Shown: piece by piece, positions 26,507 through 38,500 of the stretch
Position numbering within the stretch: the first letter of the stretch is position 1
How the letters are laid out: every line of letters begins with the position of its first letter
Assembly: GCA_016932335.1 (NCBI GenBank)
Contig: JAFGCZ010000008.1
Span: forward strand, 1 to 64,000
From: Opitutales bacterium
Lineage (GTDB): Bacteria > Verrucomicrobiota > Verrucomicrobiia > Opitutales > Oceanipulchritudinaceae
Reading direction: 5' to 3'
Length of the DNA: 64,000 nt
Program-made: the position numbers and the translations under genes
The notes under the pieces: model-generated
The model's database searches: none
The model's input: the letters and a program-made list of their open reading frames with translations, nothing else
What the model was told of the DNA's origin: nothing

Positions 26507-29500
26507 TTACCACTCGTAGAGCAGGCCGATATTGGCGGCCTGAACGTCCTGTTCGGAGCTGGTGGTATAGTTGCCTGCGGCGTAGACGGAGAACTTGTTG
26601 TTGAAGCGGGCGTTGGCCCCGAGACTGATGGTAAACCAGTCGGTGCCCAGCTCGATGCCCTGCAGGTAGAAGGAATCGGAGGTGCCGGCCAGAGAGGCGT
26701 TCATGTAAGCGGCTTCGTCTTCGAACTCATGAGTCCATACGGCGCGCATCTGCAGGCTGTAGGTGCTGTTGAAGCGGTATTCCCACTTGCCGCCGAGGAG
26801 GGTGCGCATGGAGGTCCAGTCGTCGAAGTCAACATTCAGGTTGAGGAGGCCGGCACCGGTTTCGGTGAAGCGGTCGAACTCAAGTTGAGTGTATTGGAAG
26901 GCTGCAAAGGGCTGCAGCACGCTTTCGCCCATTTCGAAGGTGTAACCCTTTTCCAGATAAGCGCTCCAGTAGGTACTGTCGGTGTTGCCGATGGCCGTTT
27001 CCTGTGCCTGAGAGACGAGCAGGTGGCTGCGAGCTGCGGTGGCGAAGCGGTCTACATCATATTCGCCGGCGCCATAGGTGAAGGCTCCGTAGTAGTAGTC
27101 GCCACCATGATTATAGCGGGCATACAGGCCGAAGTCGTAGTTGGAGGTATCGGCGGTATCGGGGTGATTGTTGCTGGCTTCGCCTTCAGCAAGGTTGATG
27201 AAACCGCCCGCATCCCAGGTGCTGTTGATGCGGCAGCCTACCCCCGCAAACATGCCGTAGTATTCGCTGTCGATATCGGCCACCTTACCGTCGGAGGCAT
27301 CCGAAGTAGAGCTGTTGGCCTGAGCGAAGGCATACCAGGCGTTGCGCTGAACAACCTGAGGCATGGCGCAGTCGATCGGGCGCAGGCTGTTAGCCACGCC
27401 TTCCATCAATTCAGTGATGCGCTGCTGTTCGAGCACGACGAGGGAGGGATAGATTTCCCCGCTCATGAGTTCCAGAGCGTGATTGAAGGCATCGTTGCCG
27501 GGAATCAGGTTCAGGCTCAGGAGCAATTCATCGAAGTCGGCGTTGTTTACCTGGTTGTTGAGGTAAGCACCGACAACGGACTGGCTGTTGTTTTCAGCGA
27601 AGCGGTCGAAGGCGTGGTCGCGGGCGGCCACGGCGTAAACCGTGCTAACGTTTTCGATACGGGCAACATCGCCGATGGTATAGAAACGATAATCGGTGAG
27701 ATTATCGGTGGTATCGATCAGGTTGAACTGACTGGAGGTGCCTTCGACGACGAGCGTGGCGTCTTCCAGGCTGATAATACTGAAGGTATTACCCGGCAGG
27801 AATTCAGCTGTGGTGGCATTGCTAACGAGGTTGATCGAGGTGCCTTCGGCGAAGGTCAGCGTGGCATTTTCGCCGTCCACGGTGCTGGTTACCATCAGGT
27901 GATCACCACTGCCGTTGGCGCTAACGCCCAGTTCCAGAGTGCCGAGGTCGATGTTAACGTTACCATCTACAGTGAGGTCTTCAGGAGCCAGCGTTCCCGA
28001 GGAAAGTAATTCTCCAAGGCCCTCGGTTGAGTTACGCAGAACAAGTGTTCCGTTCCCAGCGAGGGTACCCATGTTGATGAAGACTGTATTTTCGCTTAAG
28101 GGAGCACCGTCAAGAATACCGCGGTCCTGCATCTGGGAGATGAGAGAACCTTCTCCAGAGAATTCAACCGTACTGTTTACATTGAAGACAGCACCATACT
28201 GTGTAGCACCATCGCGGAACGAGCTGGTTGCGTCGGCTCCATCGAAGGTGGTATTGCCACCGGCAAAGAAAGCATCGAAACCGGTTGCCGAACCGCTGTA
28301 GGCCATATTAAAGGCGCTGTCCTGGGTTGAGGTTTCTGCTTCCACGTCAAGGACGGCGCCAAATACGAGGGCACTATCCGAAACGCCATAATTAGTTATA
28401 TTGCCGGTTACGTTGCTGGCTCCGGAGAAGGCAATGGTATCACCACCCGAAGAGGCGATGGCATCTGCATCCGAAACAATGGTCCCGGAATTCTGTAAGG
28501 TTACATTACCCGCAGCAAGCAGGATCCCAACACTATCCGTACCACTGACGGCAACTGTGCCAGAGTTGGTGATTACATTTTCACCAAATGTAGACACACC
28601 GATCGCATTCTCGCCGGTTACGGTAATGGTGCCGGTATTGGTAATGTCCGAATCCGGACTGAGGATACCGAAGGCTGTGGTGTTAATGGTACCGCTGTTG
28701 GTAATCCCATTTACAGTGGTTCCGGCAGCAATCCCCCCGCGACCGGTAAGCGTACCGGTATTGATTACGGAATCGGCACCGGTAACTAGATCGATGGCCC
28801 CACCGTTGCTGGAATTAATAGTGCCGCTGTTGCTGACAGTTCCGGTAACCATGCCGGTAACTCCGATGCCAACGGTGTTGCCGTTGACGGAACCGGTGTT
28901 GGTAATAGAACCGCCGACAGTGCCTATAACGGTAAGGCCTTCGGAATATGCTTCTGAGGTGGTGTTGATGGAACCGGTGTTGGTGATGGAGCCGACAACA
29001 TTGCTGTTCACATTGAAGCCGATTTCATCTCCGGTAACAGATCCATTGTTGATGATGTCTCCGGTGGCTCCCCCCATGAGGCGAACACCAGCGAGATCGC
29101 CGGTAATGCTGCCGTCTGTAGTGTTTGTGAAGCTACCAGTGCTGCCATCAACAAGCACGCCGGTGACACCTGCGGTGATAGAGCCGCTGTTGGCAATCGT
29201 GGCTGCGTCCGTTGCGGCATGGATACCGAAGCCGGAGGAAGCAATGGTACCGGTGTTGGTTATAGTTTCGGCATTGCCGGTTACGCTGATACCGGCAATG
29301 GCTGTGCCGCCCTCAGCCCCGGCCGTGATGGTGCCGCTGTTGAGGATGGTGGCAGAAGTGCCACCGGCAAGGATTCCCGTATCGGCAGAAGTAACGGTGC
29401 CGGTGTTTTCGATGGCGTTGGAGTCGCCTCCGACGAGGATACCGTTTGTGCCGGAAGCAATGGTTCCGGTGTTGAGGATACCACCGTCGTTGGTGTCGCC

Positions 29501-32500
29501 CACGTAGATGCCGCGGGATTCAGCAGTGATGGTGCCGGCATTGACGATGATGGAATCTTCTCCGCTGTTGGCTCCGGCGACATAGATACCGGATTCGGCG
29601 GCCTCAATGGTGCCGTTAACGGTATTGCGGATAGCTCCGGTGTTATCGCCGCCCAGGTAGATGCCGTCTCCGGTGTCGGAGACGAGGAGCCCATCGTTGT
29701 CGATAGACTCAAGGGAGGTATTGTTTCCGGCTATAATGATAGCGCTTTCGGTGGCGTAGATGGAGGCACCGGTAATGTTGTAGATACCACCGGTGTTATC
29801 GCCGTCCACAGAAATACCGCTTTCGCCGATAGAGGTTTCGGAACTGCCGATGCTGCCGCGGTTGTAGATGCTGCCGGTGTTGACAGAGGCATAGATGCCG
29901 TTTGCACCGGCGGCGATACTGCCGTAATTTTGAATGGTTCCGGAATTGGGCCCTTCTGAGGCGATGCCGTTTTCGGTGGCATCGATGGTGGCATTGGTGG
30001 CATCGGAAGCACCGTTGGTGAGCGTTCCACTGTTAACGCCCTGCACGTGCAGACCATTAACACCTGCTACGATGCTGCCGGAATTCATGACCATGCCACT
30101 GTTACCGGAAGCAATGAGCACCCCGCTACCGGTGGCCGTCAAAGAACCGCTGTTGCTAATGGTGCCGGCATTGGCAGCCTGGACGTAGATTCCGTCGACG
30201 GCGCTCTCGAATGGAGCGTCTCCGGGAAGAACCGATCCATCCAGGCCGGCATTGATGGTTCCGTTGTTGGAGATGGTGGCTCCCAAGGTATTATTGCCTG
30301 TTACAGCAATACCGAAGAGATTGGCTTCGATGGAACCACTGTTGTTCATGGAGCCGGAATTGTCGCCTTCGATACCCACCCCATAGAAACCAGCGGTGAT
30401 GCTGCCGGCGTTGCTGACGGCGCCGCTGTTGCCCAAGGCCACAGCGATACCGACAGAGGCTGTAATAGAACCATCGGTCGTGTTGCTGACGGTGCCAGCA
30501 TTGCCATCAAAGACAACCATGCCAAAGGTCGCTGCATTCAACTCGCCGGAGTTTTCAATGAGACCGTCAGCGGTATTGTTACCTGTCTGAATACCGGCCC
30601 TGCCGGCATTGATTTCTCCAGAATTACCGACTGTGCCGGAATTGGCACCATCGATGCTGATCCCCTGAGTGGTGGCGGTGATGGTTCCATTGGAAGCGAT
30701 GAGGCCGGAGTTTTCTCCGTCGGCATAAATGCCTTCGTCTCCGGAATCGATGGCACCATCGTTGAGGATGGTACCGCTGTTATCTCCAGTAACAATGCCC
30801 TGATCGTCGGAAACGATGCCCCCAGTGGCGGCATTGATGATGTTGCCGCTGTTCTCGTTGCTGACGTTGATACCGTCGCCAGCAGTAGACTCGATGGATC
30901 CGGCATTAGTAATGTAGCCGGAGTTGGCACCGTTCACGTAGATACTTTCTTCAGTGGAAATGATTTCGCCATCAGCATAGTTGTAGATGGAACCGGAGTT
31001 GGTGCCCTCCACATAAACACCGTTGTCGCCCGGTTCAGTTTCAGATCCGATCATACCGTAGTTAAAGATGCGGCCGACATTGTCGCCACCCACAAAAACG
31101 CCGTTGTCACCTGCATCTATAGTGCCGGTGTTGTAGATGGCGTCGTTGATATCGGCTCCATTGTCGCCCGCAACAAAGATGCCATCTGAAGAAACCGTGA
31201 TGGTGCCATCGTTGCGGATCATGGAATCGCCGGTGGAGTGGGCATTGTCGACAAGAACCGCAATACCATCGCCGTTTTGAACATTAATGGTGCCGGTAGC
31301 TGCATTCTGAATGGAACCGGCATTGTTGCCATTTACATAGATGGCGGCTATGTTATCGGTAATCAACTCACCTGCATTCTGGATGGAACCGGTATTGTGA
31401 CCATTGATAATGGCAATTGCCGGGAATACGGTATCGACGGTTCCGGTAGCGGTATTGACCACGGTGCCGGAGTTATTGCCGTGAACGGAAATACCGTCCA
31501 AATCAGTTTCCACGGTACCGGCATTGGTAATGGTGCCGGAGTTGCCGGAGAGGTCAGCGTTGCCAACCGTAATGCCGGAGTCTTCGGTCTGGATAACGCC
31601 ATCGGCGAAGTTGGTAATAGTGCCGGCATTGCCATGCTCCACGCTGATCCCGTGGTATATGGCAATAATCGTTCCGGAGTTTTCGATGGAACCGTTGCCT
31701 TCGGCATCGCCGTTTACGCCAGCAACACGAATACCAACGTTACCTGCATTAATGTTTCCGGTGTTTTGGATCGTGGCCACGGTCGCAGAGATTTCTCCGC
31801 CCAATGCTTCGAGCATTGCTTCGGAGAGGATTCCGGCATTGGAACCGGTAACAGAGATACCATTGTTCGCTGTGATCTGCCCCCCGATGTTGTAGATCAG
31901 GCCACTGTTGCCGCTCTCCACATGAATACCGTCCATATCGGCATCGATGGTGGCAGGAGTGTCCTCAGCAGAGTCGTTGAGGATGAGTCCGGAATTACCG
32001 GAAAGCACCTGTATGCCATTAAACCCTGATGAATTGATGGAACCGGAATTACTAATCACCATGGAATTGGTGCCACCGACAAAAACAACATCTGAGCCGG
32101 CATCCATGGAGCCTTGATTTACGATGCGACCGTTATTGTTGACCGTGACATAGACAGATCCGGAACCGGAGGAAATGGAAGCGGTGTCTGAGTTGACAAT
32201 AGCGCCGTTGTTGGACTGCCCGATAAGGACACCCGCACCGCCATCGGCAATAATATTGCCGGAGTTGTTAATCAGAGCCGTTTCCGTGTTAAAGCCACCC
32301 ACCTGGATGCCGTTGGTTTCGGCAATAATGTTAGCCTCGGTGGTATTGTAGATGGTTCCGGAGTTACCGTTACCAACCAGAATTCCCTGTGCCGAGTTGG
32401 CTGTAATGGTGCCGGAGTTCTGAACCGTACCCACATTGGCGGCGGCGACTTCGATCCCCTGACCGGTGTTGACGGTGATCAATCCGGAATTGGAAATACT

Positions 32501-35500
32501 ACCGGAGTTGGTAACACCGATATGGATGCCGTCTTCGCCGACGACAAGAATAGAACCGCTGTTGAGAATACGGGATCCAGAGGTATTATCCATATCCACG
32601 ACGATGCCGTTTTCGTCTGCATCAATCGTTGCGGTGTTATTGATGAGGGCTGTTTCTCCGGAATTGGAACCGGTTACATGGATTCCGCTGGCGGCGTGTG
32701 AGCTCAAAATCCCGGCATTCTCGATCGTACCAGTATTATGGGCCGCGAGAGCTCCGTCGGCAGTACTGCCCACGAGGATAGCGTCTTCTGATACAGTGAT
32801 AAGAATCGGATACGAAGCAGAATTGGATCCACCATTGAGAATAGTGCCGGCATTTCCGCCTTCGACCTGAATTCCATCCGCATGGTTATCGATAACTGCA
32901 GAATTCTCTATACGGCCAGTCGCGGAATTGGAACCGGTTACATGGATGCCATCACCGACAGAGGAGGTAAGCACACCCTGATTTAGGATCGTACCGCTGT
33001 TATCAGCAGCAGGAGCAGTTGCCAAAGTGTCTCCGATGAGTATGGTATCATCGGCAGACGAGGCCGTGCCCACATTGACAACAGTTCCCGAATTCCCGGA
33101 AACAAGATGAATACTGCTTCCTGATGAGCTGATGAGTGCTGATGTATTTTGGATGGCCCCTGCATTGGCACCATCGACGAGAATACCGTCAAGCAAGACA
33201 TAGGCAGTAGATGTATTGGAAAGACTACCCGAAGCGGTATTGTTCCCGGTTACGTGGATCCCGTTGCCAACAGTCGAGTAAAGGCCTCCTGTATTGCCGA
33301 TAATCCCGGAATTATCCGCTGCTGCAGCGCCTTCGGCAGTATCTCCGAGAAGGATGCCATCGTTTGCGGCATAAAGGCCTCCTCTGTTCTCAATGGTACC
33401 GGAATTACCGGCAACCACCTGAATGCCATTGTCGCCAACAGGGGTGGTTGAATTGCCAATGGTGGCCTGATTGTAAATACTACCGCCAACATTACTGCCG
33501 GCAACGTGAATGCCATCGTCACCGGCATTGATCACGCCGGCATTGATGATGTCTCCACGGGTTATATCCCCTTCAGAGATATTATTGCCAGCAACATAAA
33601 TACCATTTTCGCCGGCATTGATCGTTGCGTCGTTATAGAGGTCTTGCGCGTTATTGTTGGAGCCATCGACATGAATACCGTCGAGGGCGACATTGATAAT
33701 CCCTCCATCTGTAAGGATAGAGACCAGATTATCACCAGTTACATGGATACCACTGCCCGTTGCCGAATAGAGGTTGCCGTCGCTGACAATTTCACCGTTG
33801 TTATCGGAAGCGGCAGCGCCTTCTGTCGTGCTACCGAGAAGGATGGCATCGTTGGTGGCATAAACATAACCATGATTGGCAATCGTAGCATTATTTTGCC
33901 CTATTACCTGAATGCCGTTATCGCCCACCGAAGTGGTCGTGCTACCAATACTGGCGGTGTTGAGGATGGTTCCTCCATTCGTTCCAGAAACGTGAATCCC
34001 GTCTTCTCCGGCAGCAATGGAACCGGCTAGATTATAAACATAGCTATTGAGGTTGTTGCCGTCGATGAGTATGCCGTCGAGAGCGGCAGAGATGGTTCCT
34101 TGATTGATGATTTCTGCATGAATACTTTCGGAACCATTATTACCGGTTACGTGGATGCCGTTAGCGCCCACCGCGGTGGTGGAAGTGCCGATTTGGCCAA
34201 AGTTACTTATAGAAGAACTATTCAGGCCACCCACGAGGATACCGTCCTGAGCCGCGGCAATGGTGCCGTTTACGTCATTAATAATGGTGTGGGAGTTATT
34301 ACCGGTTATGTGGATGCCGTTGGCGGTATGGGAAGTGAGCGCACCGTAATTTCCGACCAAGCCGTTGTTATCGACAGCAGCAGCACCTTCGGCTGTGCTA
34401 CCGAGAAGGATGCCATCGTTGGTGGCATAAATATTGGCACCGGAAAAACTGGAAGAGCCATTCTGGATGTGGCTGGAATTTCCAGAGACTACCTGGATAC
34501 CGTTATCGCCCACCGCGGTGGTGGCAGTGCCGATTTGGCCAAAGTTACTTACATAAGAACTATTCAGGCCACCCACGAGGATACCGTCCTGAGCGGCGGC
34601 AATGGTACCCATGTTAGAAATGTAGTCGGAATTATTGCCGGTTACGTGGATGCCGTTGGCGGTATGGGAAGTGAGGGATCCGTAATTTGTGATTTCACCG
34701 TTGTTATCGACCGCGGCCGCGCCTTCGGCCGTGCTACCGAGAAGGATGCCATCGTTGGTGGCATAAATGACCCCCGTAGCAGCATTTTGGATGAGGCCGG
34801 AATTGCCAGAGACTACCTGGATGCCGTTATCGCCCACAGCGGTGGTGGCAGTGCCGATTTGGCCGATATTGTAAATCGTCAGGGTGTTAACGCCACCCAC
34901 GAGAATGCCGTCCTGAGCGGCGGCAATGGTACCGTTTACATCATTAGTAATGTTGCTGGAGTTATTGCCGGTTACGTGGATGCCATTGGCGGTATGGGAA
35001 GTGAGGGATCCATCATTGGTAATTGTTCCGCCGGTACTGTTTTCTCCCACGAGGATGGCATCGTTGGTGGCATAAATGGACCCCGTATCAGCATTCTGGA
35101 TGGTTCCGGAATTGCCAGAGACTACCTGGATGCCGTTATCGCCCACAGCGGTGGTGGCAGTGCCGATTTGGCCCGAGTTACTGATAGAAGAACTATTCAG
35201 GCCACCCACAAAGATGCCGTCCTGAGCGGCGGCAATGGTGCCGTTTACGTCATTAGTAACGCTGCCCACGTTATCCCCTTGGACCCTCATCCCGCAACCA
35301 GTTTGGGCCGTAATGGTGGCATCGTTAAGGATGGTACCGCCAGCAAGATTATCCCCTTGGACATGAATACCGTTGATGGATGCGGTGATGCTGGCGCCGG
35401 TGGCATTCTCTATATGGCCTTGGTTGTCTGATACTACATGAATACCGCTGCCGTTATCGGAAAGAAGGGTGCCAATATTGGTAATCGTTCCGCCGGTACT

Positions 35501-38500
35501 GTTTTCTCCCACGATAATGGCATCCATGGTGGCATGGATGATGGCATCGGTAAAACCGGGAGCCCCATTGCGAATGATGCCGGAATTAACCCCGGTCACA
35601 CGGATTCCGGCACCACCAACAGCGTTATCCAGTGTGCCAATGTTGCCCGAATTATCAATCGTTTGAGCATTATTGCCCCAGATTTGGATACCGTCCTGAA
35701 TGTCGACAATGATCGAACCAGAGTTGCGGATAATGGCCGCAGCCCCTGTATTGTTACCGATCACCCAAATACCGATGCCGGTTTCGGAATAAATACTTCC
35801 TGAATTAAAGATATTTGAGTTGTTCTCGTAAGCCATATCCCTGGTACCCACGGTGATACCATGGCCAAAGGCATCGATGCTGGCACCATTGTGGATAGCC
35901 GCAGTATTGCTTTGCTCAACGACAATCCCTGAAGCTTCGGTAGAAACGATAGTGGAACCGGCAGCACTTACGATACCGCCGGAGGAAGCGCCTGCAATAT
36001 GAATGCCATCGTTGACCGATTGAATGGAGGCAAGGGACGCCAGATCCAGGCGATCCTGCAAATTGCCCCCGACATAGACCCCGTAAGCGCCTGCATTGAT
36101 GGCTCCTGCAATGTTACTTTCGGTGGGAGATCCACTTAAACCGAGATTACCTGCAACATATACGCCGCTGCCATTCTGGGTAGAAATGTTGTTTACGGTA
36201 AAATTATTCAACGCTCCGTTGACGTAAACACCATCAAGGTTGTGGGTGAAGTTAAAGCCGGTGCCGTTGACGGTGATGTGATCGTCGGAAGCGACGGAAG
36301 TTGCGCCGCTGTTTACAAAAACACCGGAGTAGTTGGAATCGACATTGTTGGCAACGATATTGCCGGCAGCAGATCCGGTATAGATACCAAAACCGTTCGC
36401 TGCGGAAATGGTTTCCACGGTGATATTTTCAGCGGAACCACCAATATGGATACCGTCGTTACCGGCGGTGATGGTGGTTACGGTGATATCGTCCAGCGCA
36501 TTCAGGCCAATGCGGATACCATCGGCAGCAGCCGTTTCCGCCGTGAGGGATTCCGCCGTAATGGTACCACCGACATTGCCGGCCACATCGATGCCGTCGC
36601 CGGTTGTAGAAGTGATGGCCATACCGGAAGCACCGATATTGCCGGTGACGCTGCCCACGATGTGGATGCCGTCGTTTGTGGAATTGATGGAGGAGGCCAC
36701 ACCGGTAGCGAGGATGTTACCAGTAACGGTGTCACCGGTATGAATTCCATAGCCATCATCAGCAGTAATGGTATCAAATGCAATGGCATTGTCGGTATCA
36801 AGACCGGAGGCATTGACTGTACCGGCAATGTAAACACCACTGTGAGCGGCATCGGTAACGGCCACAGAGATTGTGCCGCCCACATTACCATCGACAAAAA
36901 CGCCGTCTCCACCACCGGCTGTGATATTGTCGGCAGCAATATTACCACCGACATTACCCGTTACGGAAATGCCGAGACCTGAGGTTGAGGAAATGATCAG
37001 GTCGGAGGAACCGATGTTGCCGGTAACGCCGCCACTGTTCACGCGAATACCGGTGCTTTCGGAGATAATGGATGTTCCGTCCACACCGGAATCGTTGGCC
37101 GCAATATTACCGGTAACCGCACCGTCGGTATAAATACCATAGCCGTTGGTTGCGGTAATGGTGTCGAAGGCAATGGCATCGTCGGTATCAAGACCGGAGG
37201 CATTGACTGTACCCATTGCATTGATGCCATCGTTGCCCGCGCTGATGCTATCGGCAGAAATGGTTCCGGTAACATTGCCATCGATGTCGATACCGTCGGA
37301 CGTTGCGCCGGAGGCGGTAATAGCCATAGTGTTGCCGCCGACATTACCGCCGACGTTACCGTTGACATAGATGCCGTCGTTAGCGGAGCGAATCGTGCCC
37401 GAGGCAAGGGCGTCGCCGCCGACATTGCCACCCACATAAAGACCGTAGCCACTCAAGGCGGTGATGTCGTTCACATCAACTGAGCCGGTCACATTGCCGG
37501 CGACGTTCACACCGTCACCGGTGTTGGAGCGGATATCGTCGTCGGACGATACAGAATCGGCGTTGCCGTTGATGTCGATGCCGGTCATCCAGGATGTAAT
37601 GCTATTGCCGGTAACATCGCCTGCGTTGCCACCAACATAAATACCATAGCCATTGCTTGCAACAATGATACCGGAGCTATCGATATCGTCGATCGTGCCA
37701 TTGACATAGATACCTGAATTAGCAACGCTAATTAAACTGCTATTGGTAATATCGCCGGTGGATGCTGCACCAATATAAATCCCATTGTAATTTGAATCAA
37801 TATTACCACTGTTGGTAATGGTTCCATCCATGGAGAGAGAAACCTCGATACCGCTGAAATTTCCGGTATTTGTTGTAATGGAACCTGAATTGGAAATGGA
37901 CGAACCTGCGTAAACGGATTCTACGGTGATACCGCCGCCTCCGGTGGCATTGATCGTGCCAGTATTGCTGACAACCCCGGTCCCAAGGCCTCCAATAGAA
38001 CCGTTCACGCGAATACCTTCACCTTCGGTTGTGGTGATGGTTCCGCTATTGGAAAGGGTAACTCCTGCAGGGCCATTAAGATCAGTTCCTACAAAGAGAC
38101 CGTTTCCAACCCCGTTGACGGTAATATTACTGCCATTGGCAATGGTCTGAGCAGTGCTGCCAAGGAAGCCACCTTCATCCACATGAATACCATCACCGTT
38201 ATTAACCGTAATGCTTCCACCGGTAAGGTTGATACTGCCTCCTTCAGAGAGACCATCGACATAGATCCCGTGGCTATCTGAGTTGATGATACCATTTGTG
38301 CCGGTGATGTGCATGGAATCACCTGAAACATAAATACCGGAGGCTCCTTCGGCGGTTGCACTGATCGTGCCCGAATTATCAATGGTACCCAAGTTGTTAC
38401 CTGCAATATAAACACCGTGGTCATTGCCCAGAGAACCACCGCCTGAAGCTGTAATTGAACCGGTATTGGCAACAGAGCTGCCTAAGCCAATACCATTGAT

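Noticed and set aside
34141-35290. Regularly spaced repeats that could suggest a CRISPR array
   Set aside because: Units are over 300 bases, lie in one coding frame, and there are no cas genes or short repeat-spacer structure.
29219-37000. Many long open frames on the plus strand opposite the autotransporter (for example 443 residues at 34100-35431)
   Set aside because: They are Asp/Gly/Val/Ile-rich mirror images of the repeat passenger, have no ribosome sites and no family motifs. They arise from biased codons on the other strand.
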